Assembly: GCF_008831285.2 (NCBI RefSeq)
Contig: NC_045147.1
Location: 124,001-188,000 of the forward strand
Length of the DNA stretch: 64,000 bases
DNA from: Nymphaea colorata
Lineage: Eukaryota; Streptophyta; Magnoliopsida; Nymphaeales; Nymphaeaceae
Reading direction: 5' to 3'
Shown here in pieces: positions 12,301-26,200 of the stretch (within the stretch, counting starts at the first letter, position 1; each line of letters starts with the position of its first letter). The position numbers were made by a program, and so were the translations under genes. The notes below the pieces were generated by a model. The model did no database searches. It was not told the DNA's origin and worked only from the letters and a program-made list of their open reading frames with translations.

Positions 12301-15300
12301 GCGCTTTCATTCTTGTATATGATCCATTGAACTCTTTCACACACAAAAAAAAAAAAAAAAAAGGAACACAAAGATAGCATTTCCACCACCTCCCCTTTCT
12401 TTTCTACATGTGACCATAATGGTTGGTCTTTGTGTGTAGTAGATGTAGCTGATCTGCAACTTGAACTTGCAGTAGTTTGAGAGATTCCTTTTCCTTTGTG
12501 CAATATACTACATTAAAAATAATAAAAAGGTGCAAAAGAAAAAAAAAAAATAAACAGAAAGTTCAAGAATAAAAAGAATGAAAGTGAGCTGTTACAGAAA
12601 ACTGCTCACTCCTCAAAGAACTGTTAAATTAAGTTCAGAATCGCAAGATTAATATTAACAATTGCTAAACATCAAAAACACAATTAGGCTTGCACCTATG
12701 CTTCAGTCACTAATCGGCAGCATCAGCTGTTCCACTAAACTGGTCACTGACTCACAGTCTGTCAATTCTCATAACTAAATGTCGATGAAGAGAAAAGATA
12801 TGGCGGAAGTGCCCCATCAATCAAGCAATTAAAAAAGATTTTTTCCTTCCAAATCATATCTTGCTTGACTTCCTTCTAATATTGCAACGTCAACTTGAAA
12901 AATTGAAAGAAATTTAAAAAAAAACTGGCTGCCGATAGGTCAAACTGACCATAATGAAATTAAACCAAACAAAAGTGGCAACCAATAGATAAGCACTCAA
13001 GCAAAAGATCAAAACACCAAAAGTATTACAGATTTACAGTTCAATCTTCAACAGATCAAGGAAATGAAACCCTAAAATTGTAATAGCCAAGAGAAAAAAA
13101 AAAAGAAAACACTTACTTGGCCGCTGCCAGCTGCTGCCATCTGTGTGACACTGGTACGTCTGCAAAGCCCACGTGTACCCATACCAGTATGGCAGTATCG
13201 TTACGGCGGTTCAGCAATGGTACAGTTCTTCCTCCTTCTTCCATACCTTCATGATTAAATGGCCTGACGTCTCTTCCTTCTTCCTTATCTTCATACAAGT
13301 GGTTTACGGCAAAAATGGCATCTGTTTCTTATATTTATGTTACTTTTTTTGTTGATTTCATATATATAATTAATTTAAAATAAATAACTAATGCTGTACC
13401 AAGATTGGCGAAAACGCCGTACCCGTACCCACTTCCCCGTACCTATGTGACATGCTCACTAGATGTGGCTGTGCATCGCTGGATATCGTTGCTGCGGGTC
13501 ATTGTAGGGAGGAGGAAGGCTGAAGAGGGAAGAGCGAAAGATCGACCGGGTCGAAGAACTCAACGAGCTTTCTAAGAGTCCTTTTTTTTTTTACAGTTTA
13601 GATCGGGTCTGACCCAGACCCGATCCAAACTGTACCCATTTGCCTCACCATACCCGTTTTAGCATATTAGCGTACCGGAGGGGGTTACATGCAGCAATCC
13701 CATGTATCCATGTGACGTAGTATGTAGGTTTGGGCCATAAGTTGCTAATAAAAAATTAGCAATTTTGTGCCAACTGTAAAGTACACGAATCCTCTATTAC
13801 TGTTTTGCTTATGTGTACTTGTCTAATCCTTTTGCTTGTATTTTGTTATAGTTCTGTTTCTGTGTTTTTCCCCATCCATTGACCAGCCATTCACTGACAC
13901 ATAATATTCATGTAACTTAGACCTTCAATTGCTTGTTTTTGGCACCATGGACCGATTAGGCTTGATTTTGTCTGTTGATCACAAGATGCATGTTTGGACG
14001 TACAGGCTGATGCAATCGTACTTCAATATCAGAATCAAAGGCTTGTCCAGCAGTTAGAAGCACAAAAAAATGAGGTGCATGTTTTGGAGGCAAAGCTTAA
14101 TGAGCTGAAAGCCAAACAAATTGCATATGATGAGGCATTGATCGGTGTCAATAAAAATTGGAATCTGGTTGGTCAATGAATAGTCCCAATCTTCTTTTGA
14201 TGTTTCAATTTTTTTTTTTTTTCCTTTTCAGGGATCAAGTTTTCCTTGCTTATCTGTGGTTTGTTTCTTGTCTTGCTTTAGTTGGTTGATGACCTGATCC
14301 TGCTGGGCTTGCGAGCTGGAGACTATGAAAATGGTATTCAAAAATTGGAGCGGCTAGACAGTCCAACAGGTTTGGGAAGAAAAAGAAAAAAGAGGAAGGC
14401 TGACTTCATGCTTGAAGAGTTTTTTTTTTTTATAATAGTAACTATTTATCCTACTTAGGAGGTAACATGTTTTGGTTCCTTTCCTAGGTATACCCCTGTC
14501 ATGCCCCTTGGAGGAGACATTCCTCTTCAGACTCCTAGAAGCAAATAGAGCAGAAAGACACATGGAGAATGGGACAACAAGCAATATTCAAATGAGCAGC
14601 ATTGAAGAAGCTCTTGCCTCCAGGCGAGCATTAACTTTGAGCTTGATGAAGGGCCTGACACAGACTATTGATATCCAGCGGGTGAAAACAGAAAGACTAG
14701 CATCAAAGTTGCATGGAGGCCTTTCTGCTGAAGGCAGGAAATTGCTACACTTTGGCATTCTTTAAGTCTTGTCTGCTGCTAAGCTATTAGTCTCCTTTTT
14801 GTTACCTAAAGTGCGAGTGATTCATGAATATTTTGTTGTTGTTCATGTTTGAAGTTCCCACCACCTCCTTCTCCTCTGACTTGCAGATGCTGTCATTGAG
14901 CTGCAGAAGATTGAAAGTGCACTGACACTAGAGATAAAGAATCTACAGGAAGTTATTGATAACCTTAATATGAAGCATAAAGGTTTTCAAGAAGAAATAA
15001 AGACTTATCTTGAAAGTCATGCAGCAGATCAGTCTGAAATTAAACATTTGGCAGGTAATCTTTGATGTCACTGTGAAGAAATATCTAAAGCACACACTTC
15101 ATTATGAATTTCTCATGGATGCTAAATATATGTTTTCTTGTCATTTTTAAACTATTTTATGGTATAAGATGAACTGGAAGAAAGCATGGCAGAACTTGAA
15201 GAAAGTAGGCGGAAGTTAGTGAATTTGAAGGTACAGAATGTGGCATGTGGAACACACATTCCCATTTTGAGCCCAATAAATGGGGTTCATTCCTTTGAAA

Positions 15301-18300
15301 AGCCTACTGACAGGACAAGGGGAATGCGTGAGTTAAAAGATTCACTTGATGAGGCTAAGGTACTAATGTCTTATGAATTGACTTTTTGTGCTTCTAAGGC
15401 ATGCATCTGCAATTTGCTTTTGGACACCAAGTGCACAGGTGAACTTTTTTGATGTGATTCTGCACAGATTTTAGCAGCAAGACGCCTTTCAGAGCTTCAA
15501 GAGATATGTGAAGAAAATGCAATCCTGTCAAAACAATTAAAAACTCTTCAGGTTTGATCTTTGTGGTTTTTTCTTTCATTTAGGTTTGGGTCTGTTTTTG
15601 GAGCTCAATTATTACTAGTGGCTCATGCGTCATTTAACTTTTTGTTGTTAGAATGAAATGAAAGATGAGAAATATGTCATGTCTTCCCGACCTTATACTA
15701 CATTAAATGAGCGGGTTCAGCATTTGAAGTCTGAATTGGAGAAGTATAGAGGATTAATTGATTCCTTGCAGGTGGACTTTGTTTTATTTTTTCATTCCAG
15801 CTCCATGTTTTTTGAATCTTCCTCGTGGTCTATATTCCATTAATTAATGAGGCTTTTTAACTTCAGGCTGAAAGGAATAATCTAAGTTGGAAGGAGAAGG
15901 AGCTGAATGCCAAGGCAGAAACAGCTGATGCTTCACGAGAAGCTCTCAGCAATGCTGAGTCCAGGATACAGGAGCTAGAGATTCAGCTGCAGAGGTGTAT
16001 GACTGATAAAAATGATCTTGAATTGAAATTAGAAGAAGCTGGCGAGGATTCAGGTAAGGGTCAAACGTGTTTCACAGATAAGTTATTAAGCTAGTTATTA
16101 TTGTACTTTCATTTATCTGCTATCACAGGAAGGAAGGATATAAAATCAGAGTTCAGTGTCATGGCTGAAGCCTTGGCTAAAGAGTTAGGGATAATGGAAG
16201 TGCAGCTGAATCGTTTTAAGGACATAGCATGTGAAGCCCTCTCTTTACGTGAAGAAGTTCGTTCTCTTAGAGAAAAAATTGATGAAAGAGTATGTACCAT
16301 AATATTTCTGTTGTATTTGTGAAGTTTATTGAACTGTTTGCTTGCCATTGCTCTATCTATGCATATTTCCCTAAAGTGCCATCAAAGAAACAATTGACTG
16401 AATAGATTTTGTTGCTATTGGGTTTGGATACCTAAGGTAGGCTTTAAGACGTTCAATTTATTCAAATGTAATGCAACTCAAACGAAAATTTGGGTCTCTT
16501 ACCAGAAGAGGTGCAATGAGGATAATATCAGATTGATTAGTACTTGCCTTTGAAGTCTTAACTTTCTTGTAAGCTGTAACTTTGAAGGAACATTGCTTTT
16601 CTAATGTTTTGTCATACTGTTTTTGGATGCCATCCACTTATATGCAGGGGCAATAAAGGAATCTAATGTTAACATTTCTTTTGCTTATTACATATTCCTC
16701 TAGAGCATAGCTAGTGATTCTTTGGTTTTCTAAGCAAACTTCCAAGTTGCTCGTATAGGATAAGCTACAACTACGTTGCATATATGCTTCATTTAATGTG
16801 TATTTGTGTCAAAATTGCACAATAAGATGTGCATGGAAGGAGCCCTTCTGTTGACAGAGACAGACAATTGCATTTTATCATTGGTTAGTGCCTCTTCAAT
16901 TGATCATTGGTTAGTGCCTCTTCAATTTTAACAATATTTATTGTTAAGGCTTCTTATTGTAAAGGAATTAGTGTCAATGAATGTCAACTTTTCAAAACAC
17001 ATTTAGGAATTACTCTTTAATTGGGAATCCTTGATATGCTTAACCACATGCTTATCTGTACATTTGTGTCTGAACTCGGAAGATGCATGGACATATGGCC
17101 TTTTCCTTGTATGCAACTTGTGCTTACCATAAAATTTTGACTTTTAGTTTTTCTGCAGTTGAACTTTTTCTTTTAAATTTTGGTTGAGAAGAAAAAAAAC
17201 TCTTTTCTTCGCATTTTGCTTCTACATTTTCTAATTCAAAAGTGAAAAGCCTGTCTGTTGTGTGGTGTCCAATAGCAGCTTGAAAATGCTTGACCGACTT
17301 GCATATATTTAGTAGGCTTTTTTGATAGATGTTGCTCCAGTTTGATACATATTTCTCATTCTTCTTAGCATTATTTGCATCATGCAGACGGGTGAATGCA
17401 AGACATTGTCCGACAAATGTGCAGCAAATGTGATAAAGATCAAGTCCCTCAAGACGTTGGTAATTCTGATGGCCTTTGATCATTTATTGTTCTCTTGTTC
17501 TAGTATATGAGCTTTGAATGGTTGATCACATCTAATTATGTGTAGTCCATGTTGTGGTTGAACTTTTCCTTTTTCTACCGCTGCTGATTGTCATTTTTGT
17601 TTTTGGATGATGGCTATTTTTCATCATTTCCAACTGATAAAATGTTCTGTAGATCGAGAGGTTAGAGAAGGAAAAACAAGAATTACAAATCTTTCTGGAC
17701 ATGTATGGTCAAGAATGCTTTGAAAAAAGGTACTGCTGAATATTGCTATTTTTTTTCTCTGGTTATTATTTTTGTTCTGAATCTATACATGTTGATGCAG
17801 GATGCAGCTTATTTCTGCTTTGATAATTTATACCTTCTTATGTGATGTTAGAATCATGTTGTGGGTTGACCTTCGTGTACAGGTAGACTTACAGGGATCT
17901 TCAAGTTTTCAGAAGTGACATTATAAGATTTTCCCTGTGAATATATGTTTTCCTGATCAAGCTTATGTAAACCAGGCCTCAATTTGAGAATACAAACACT
18001 TCAAGAGTCACACTCTTGAAGATACCAGCCACTCCAAGAAATCACGCAAGGAGAAACGTCAAACTGGAAGTGTAACACTTCTAATTAATCTCAAATAAAG
18101 AACAAAACCAGGCCTTAAAGCCCATACAAATCAAGGGACCCAAGTCCCTTATTTATAGAAGAAAGTAAAGAAGAAAGAGAAAAGGAGCTAGCTGTTGGGC
18201 AGCTCCAACGTCTAGATTTCTAGCCGTTGGGAGCAGCCAACAGCTAGTTTCCTTGATAAGAAAAAGAAATATAAAAAAGTTATACATAAAAATAAAAGGA

Positions 18301-21300
18301 ACACATAAAGGCCTATGCATACATACTTGTATTCATATATACAAACCATACATCAAACTATTGGGAGTTTAAGATATATGACAATACATATAAAAACATG
18401 TATGCATACTTACATTAGAGCTAATCCTTAAATTCTAGCATCCCCTCTCAAACTTACAATGTGATCATCAAAAGTTTGCCAAGAAGAAATTGAAATTTTG
18501 TTGAAACAAGTGCCTTAGTGAAGAAATCTCCAAGTTGATATTATGAAGGAACGAAAGACATGCTAATTGTTCGTCTAAGATATTGTTCTCACACATAATG
18601 ACAATCCATTTCAACATGGTTTGTTCTTTCACATAAAGTATGATTGCTAGCAATGTAGATGTCACTTTTGTTGTCACAGTAGAGCTTAGTGGCTTCAGTC
18701 AAGTCAATTCCATTGTCCTTCAATAAGCTCTTTAACCATACAATCTCTGTGGCGGTGGTAGCCATAGCACGATACTATGCTTCGGTTGAAGATAGAGAGA
18801 TTTTATTTTGCTTTTTGCACCTCTAAGAGATGAGAAAATCACTTAGAAAAACACAAAAATTGGTAGTGGAATGCCTATTATTAGGATCTCTACCCCAATC
18901 AGCATCAGTATAGGCAATCATATTCAAATTTGATGAGGATGATAGTTATAGTGTGTTTGGCATATCGAACAATCCTCAACGCAGCTCCCATTTGTACAAA
19001 ATTAGTCCTTTATTGAAATTGACTTATGACATGTACAACATGAGATACGTCTGGCCTTATGATGGATAGATATGTGAGAGCTCCAACCAATTGACGAAAG
19101 AGTGTGAGATGTTCTACAATTTCTCCATCATCAATCTTCATTCTTTATGCCTAAAGCTTCAAAGTTGTCAACCACCTTGTCATCAGTGATTCCAAATTTG
19201 CTTATGATATTATTGACAGACTTCATTTGTGAGAGTAAGTATCCTCTTCTACTATAGGCTACTTCAATACCAAGGAAATAAGTTAAATTACCCAAATCAG
19301 TAATTTCAAATTCATTGTTAGGAAATCCTTTACCTGCATAATTCTTTTGGCATCATTACCTGTGATAATCATATCATCTACATATAAAAGCAACACAATT
19401 ATACCTATAGCAGTATTTCTGCAAATATAGCAGTATCAGAATAGCATGATTCAAAACCTTATTTGAACATAACATCACTAAACCTATCAAACCAAGCTTT
19501 TGGAGTTTGTTTCAAACCATATAATGTCTTTCTAAGATGAAGAACTTTATCTTCAGGTAAATCAAGCCCAGAGGGTGAGTCCATGTGAGTGGTAATTTAA
19601 AAAAGCATTCTTGACATCCATTTGATATATGGACCATTGCTTGATGGCAGCAACCGCCATTAGAGTTCTGACAGATGTCATTCTAGCAACAGGAGCAAAG
19701 GTCTCCTCATAGTTATGTCATATTCTTGGGCATACCCCTTGCCAACTAATCGAGCTTTATACCTTTTAAGTGACCCATCACTTTTAGTCTTAACTTTATA
19801 TACCCATCTACATCCTATTGTCTTTTTTTCTATAGGAAGATAAACAATGTCCCAAGTTTTATTGTTTTCAAGGGATTTAAATTCATTGTTCATAGCCTCA
19901 ATCCAATGACTTCAAAATAGGATGAGGGTTCATCAAAGGAGTGAATAGCTAACAAACAAGCCGTATGTTTTAGGGAAACAGACTCGTAGGAGACAAACTT
20001 TTGAGGTGGATTATGACTTCTTTGAGATCTCCTAAGAATAGGTTGAAACTCTTGGGTGTTTTTTTGAGTCCTCCTATAAATTATAACTTATCTTGAAGGT
20101 CTATTATCAAAAGGAGTTTTATCAATCTCATTCAAAGTATCATCACATGAAGAATGCAAAACATCATCATCATCATCTTTTATCCATAAGAAATAATAGT
20201 CATCTTCATGCTTGGGTTCATTTGCATTAAAGTCATTTTCTTCTTCTAAAATATCACATTTCTTGAAACACATATTTTATCTTTTCAATGTTATAGCATC
20301 TATAACCTTTTTGAGTTTCTGAATAACCAATAAAGACACATCTAATAGCCTTTTGTCATTTTTGTCATTTAGAATGTAATATTTGTAACCAAAGACTTTA
20401 AGTCACTTGTAAATTGGTTGTACATCAAAAGTTTTTTGGAAAGGTGAAATGTTTTCTAAAATCTTAGAAGGCATTCTATTAATCAAATAAAGGAATGTCA
20501 AAATGGCTTCCACCCAAAAATTTTTAGGAATGTTTTTTGATATAAGAGCTCTTGGTGTTTCAAAAATATGTCTATGTTTTCTTTCGGCAACTATATTTTT
20601 CTGGAGGGTTTTGGGACAAGACTTTTGATGTATAATTTTTTTTTTCCTTTAGAAATTCTTCAAATTCATTGGAAATGAATTCTTCCCTAGAATCACTTCT
20701 AAAAATTTTTAGATTGGCATCAAATTCTGTTTTAATCATATTGTAAAAGTTTTTGAAATTCATAAAAAATAAACCCAAGCATATCGAGAATAATTATCCA
20801 CAAAAACAACATAATATCTATGTAACATGGAGCAATACCCGTACTGGTACGTCCTAGGTATGGGGTTAACTGTACTAGGTATGGCCAACGTACCCGATTA
20901 TGTATCCATCAAGTTTCGAACTCGGTCAAAGTTGACTGAGTCCAAAATTGTCCACATGTTAGAGTTTATGTTTTTTTTTTTTTTTTACTTTAAAGAAAAT
21001 GCTGCATCTAAGCGGTGCTCACTGCTCATGCGGACAGTAAGGGCAACTTCGACAACCTCCATCCATCATTTCCAGCATGTGATCGAGTATTCTGGTGAAC
21101 AACAACTTCTCTAGCGAACTGTGATGCCCTTGTTGTGGTATTCTGACGTCATTTGCTTTTCCATCGCCTGATTTGGACGTTTTTTTCTCTGTCCAACGTT
21201 TAAGCTTCTTCCATCTCTAAGAGCCTCACCCTTTGTCCATTAACCAACACAAGTATTTTCATCCTCCGTCGACTGTCGACTTCTTTATTTTCTGCCACTT

Positions 21301-21522
21301 TCCCTTCCTTCAATTTGAACTGTTCTGTTTGCGGTTCACACACTGAAAATAAGCCATTGTCGCTTGATTTGTGCGTTTTCCTGGTCCGCTGGAGATAACC
21401 TGATTTGTGCGTTTTTCAGTCAACATCGTTGGAGCTGCATCTATGCACTTATGTGTAGTTTCTATAAATTCATTTTGGATCATGATTTATGAATATGTTA
21501 TTCTATTAGTTTGGATTCCATA

Positions 21523-21617
<95 letters not shown>

Positions 21618-23225
21618 ATGCGTGCGTGTGTGTTTGTAATTTGTTCGGCTGTACCTCCACACCCAAGTTTTTTGAAAATGGTCCGTACCTGTATCATTTC
21701 TTATGTAACAAACATAATATAGTAAACCTCCTTTAGACATAATATGAGCCGGTCCCATACATCCACATGCACTAATTTAAATTTAAAGTGTGCTTTTGCA
21801 ACACAGTTACTATTGCCAAAAGGTAAAGTCTTAATTTTGGCTTTGATACAATCATCACATGAAATCATTTCTTTACATTTTTCCTCCAAAAATAGGATAC
21901 AAGACATTTTAACTTGAATGTCCAAGTCTTTGATGCCAAATTTGAATGTCACTTTTCTTGACAATATTGCAAGTAAGGTTGGAGAGGTCCAAATTATCAA
22001 CACAATATAGATCTTTTTTTTCTAGAACCTTCCCCAACAGTTTTCTTGAAAAGATGGTTCTGCATGAAAAATTTATTTTGTGAGAAGATAGTATCACATC
22101 CATGAACGATTATTTGAGAAACTGACAAAAGGTTCAAGTTAAGTTTGAGAATAAATTTAACTTTTGGTATTTTGAAAACTTTTGAATTAAAATTTTGATC
22201 AAGTTTTTCAATACATTTGATTTCAAGAGGAGTTCCATCAACGGTTTTAATAAAGGGGCATACTCTTCTTTAGTGCATTCGGTAAAATGGTTGTATGAAA
22301 TGAGACTCCAAAATCAAGTATCCAAGAGTATTTGTTGATGTAGATGTTGTTGAATTAGAAGAGTTTATGTTTCTAGGTGGTTCTTTGCAATATTTAATAG
22401 TTAGGAGGTCTTTTTAAACATTCCTCTATTTTCGGTTGATGTACTTTGTAAACCTCTCTTCAACCCTAATCTCTTTATAATGGAGATTAGGGTTAGTAAA
22501 TGAATTAACGATTCTCTCTCTAAGGCTGCCGGCTGTAACATGGTACAGAGCCGGCGATCTCCACTCTTCTCCTCCGTCGGCTGTCGTGATTTTTCGGCGA
22601 CCCCTTCTCCTCTTCCTCTCCCATCTCTTCCCACTTCTTTTCCTCTATCATTCCTTTCTCTCTTCTCTCTGCTGATCGAAAGATAGTGAAGCAGCGTGGA
22701 AGGGGAACCTAATCACATGTGAGAGGTATGTGTGATTAGGTCCCCAACGTGGATGTAGTGGAGCGTAAGCAACTGCGTGGGAGTTGCAGTGGAAAGTTGT
22801 TGTAAGTCAGATATAGCTTCGTGGATGAATAACAGCACATGGACTCCATTATTATTCAGATCTAGGCTCGTGGAAAAGTAGTTGCATGTGGATTCTTGTT
22901 CAGATCTGTGCTCGTGGAAGATTAACTGCACGTGGACGATATTCTTAACATATTTTTTTTGCTGACTGTCAAAAGTGGCTGCAAGTGGAGTAGCTGCACG
23001 TCGGGTATATTTTTTTTCAGATTGAATGACTTGTGTTATAATCTGGTGGACTGATTTGATCAGCAAAATTTTTTTATATGCATACGTGGATACGTAGAAG
23101 CCTGGTGGACTGTTTCGAACAACAAGTTCATATATTCTTTTTCATTTATTGATTGCTGCGATTGGTGGACTGATTTACTGAGTAGCAAGTTCATAGAAAT
23201 TTGTTTAAGTATTGCTTTTGGTGCG

Positions 23226-23287
<62 letters not shown>

Positions 23288-26200
23288 GCTGCCTAAGTTT
23301 TCTCAAGTTGATTGCCGCACGCTATACTCTTGATTGTATCATAATGCAACCATATTAAGATCACATTGTCAAGTCGTGCACTATGGCCGCTGAAGGCAAG
23401 ACAGAGATGCAGTATGAGCATAAGAACACAGACAATCTCTTTTCTTCTGGCTCTACTGTAAAGTTAGATGGATCTAGCTATGAGATTTGGTCCTGTGTAT
23501 TTATGATGTCTGTGATTGGACATCGGAAGGAACATGTTATAGAAGAAGTTGAGCCTGTGATGAATAGTGGAAGACATAGTTCATGGAAGGAAGATAATAA
23601 TATTGTCATGTCATGGATCATGAATAGTGTGCCACGACAAATTACCTCTATTATTGCATATTATACTTCTGCCAAACAAATGTGGGATTTTTTGAAGCAA
23701 ACGTACTCAAATGAAAAGAATGTTAGCAAGATTTTGCAGGTGGAGGAAGAATTACTTAATTTGCGACAGGGTGACCAAAGTCTTGCTCAGTACTTTGCTT
23801 CCATCAAGTCAATCTATGAAAGACTTAAAGCTTTGCGTCCTCCATGTCCCACATGCCACAAGACTCATGGTGAACAGTTTATGGTAACAAAGTTTTTACA
23901 AGGTCTCTCTCCCGAGCATGCAGTAGCAAAGGCACAGATGTTGATTGGAGCAGAAATTCCTAACCCAGCTGAGGCTTATAACAGACTCAGCCGTCTTGCT
24001 GTGACTCTTTCTTTGCCTTCCACCGATGCTACTCCCTCTGCTTTGGTAGCTTCAGGAGGCCGTGGACGTAATTTCTTTGGGGGAAGGGGCATAGGCCGAG
24101 GGTCAGGAGGAGGTCGTGGGAGATTTCAGTGCACCTTTTGTGGGAAAATAGGGCATTTGGAAGACAGATGTTGGGATAAACATGGTCGTCCTTCCGCTAT
24201 ACCCCTAGGAAGAGGTGTTGCATCCAAGCAGGGCAAAAATTCATTACAGTCTTCTATTGGATCTATCCAAGCAGCTTCATCAGTAGTAGAGGGGTCTTTA
24301 TCTTCTTCCAATCCTGAAACTGTGACTGTGAATATCAACAAGTCAGAGTATGAGGAGTTCTTAGCACACAGATCTACTCAACCGTCGGCCTCTACAGTTA
24401 TGATAGACAATGCTATGTCCGTTGATACTGCTCCACATGATACATGTACTACTTGGATTATTGATTCATGAGCATCGATGCACTTTTGTAGTAGACCTTC
24501 TATGTTTATCGTGCTACAATCATTACCTCAAACACGTCATGTGAGACTTGTAGATGGTAGATGGTATGGGTTATGGAGATATTAAGATTTCTCAGTCTAT
24601 GACAATTCCTAATGTGTTATATGTTCCTAAGTTTCCCACTAATCTTTTATCAGTTGGACAATTGATTAATGATTTACATTGTCGTGTTACATTTGACTCT
24701 GGTGTATGTTCATTTGAGGACTTGCAAACTGGGAAGACGATTGGTGGAGGCTATGAGAAAGGGGGCATCTACTTCCTGTCTGATTCTGTGGTTATTGCAG
24801 TCGTCTCGACTTTTTCATTGTCCTCCTCCTTCCAGTGGCATCTCAGACTTGGTCATCCATCTGTCTCCAAGCTCCGTCACCTACTTCCTCATCTATCAAT
24901 ACCAAAGTAGTTCCAGTGTGAGGCCTGTTAACTTGGCAAACACACCCGTAGCATTTATTCATCGAGTCTTAGTCCGTCCAGTTTGTGGACTATTTGATCT
25001 TCTTCATGTTGATGTGTGGGGTCCTAGCAGAGTTGCTAGTAGGTCTAGATTTCGTTATTTCCTTGTCATTATTGAAAGAAAGGTCTGAAGTCATATGTAC
25101 TCTTAAGAACCTTATTATTGAAATAAAGATCCAGTTTGGTATTTTTGTTAAAAGCATTCGCACTGATAACGCTCTTGAGTTCAAGACATCTACCTTAATG
25201 AAATTTTACTCTGATAATGGCATTTTTCCTCAGTTTACTTGTCCCCATACCTCCCAGCAAAATAGAGTAGCTGAGTGGAAACATCGCCAACTTTTAAATG
25301 TGGCACACTCTCTAATGCTTCATACTAATCTACCTGCATATTTTTTGGGAGATGTCATTCTCACTACCTGTTACTTGACCAACCGTTTACCCTCATCCTC
25401 CATTGACAACAATGTTCCCATTAAACTTGTGCACACACAATGACCCTTATTTCCAGTATCTCCCAAAGTATTTGGTTGCACATGCTTCGTTCACATACTT
25501 GGACCCACACGTGATAAATTGGGTGCCTAAACCCTTAAGTGTATCTTTATTGGCTACTCCAGGAATCATAAAGGTTACAAATGCTTTGACCCCTTGACTC
25601 AAAAGGAGTATATCAGTGCGGATGTGATATTATTTGAGTTTCAGCCTTATTATAGTTCCTCACCTACCTTTACTGAGATGCCACTATCATATGACCCACT
25701 ACGTATTCCTCCTATTCCTTTGGAGTCATTCCCTTATGAGTCTCCTTCTGAGGATTTTCCCACTGTAGTGTTCAAGTTTCGTGATCCTTCGCTGGTCTAC
25801 ACACGTCGACAGGACCCTTCTCATGATCCTTCCCCAACCGCTTCTCAGGAGGTAAGTACATCTAAAGTGAGTATACCTAGTCCATTTGATCCCTGTCAAG
25901 ACTTACCTATTGCTCTTCGCAAAGGCAAGTGACAATGTACTCTGCATCCTATATCTTATTTTGTTTCTACTGACAGTGTTGGTAAAAATATGCAATAGTT
26001 TATTCAAGCTCTGGCTGCCCATGCAGTTCCTACTTGTCACCAATAGGCCTTACTAGATACCCAATGGAGACAGACTATGCAAGATGAGATGAATGCATTA
26101 GTTCAGCGAGGCACTTGGGAACTTGTTGATCCTCCTTTTGATTGTGACATTGTTGGCTTCAAGTGGGTATTCACAGTGAAATATAATTCTGATGGTTTTA

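Larger units (their letters stand above)
18441..22342 (-). pseudogene. Copia B pol relic (RNase H, RT, integrase, GAG-pre-integrase)
   Basis: Minus-strand blocks, interrupted by stops and by the 20,818-21,712 insertion. 19,893-19,678 is the RT start (KTWDIVYLPIEKKTIGCRWV, then YKARLVGKGYAQ). 20,778-20,572 is integrase (FRSDSREEFISNEFEEFLKEK in part). 22,003-21,713 holds CVAKAHFKFKLVHVDVWD, the integrase start. 22,103-21,909 ends in the GAG-pre-integrase motif IWHQRLGHSS. RNase H traces occur in several frames near 18,600-18,790. Confidence 0.85.

Noticed and set aside
21407-21736. Open frames rich in Tyr-Ile and Cys-Val across 21.5-21.6 kb
   Set aside because: Translation of a (TA)n(TG)n microsatellite in a transposon; not a gene.
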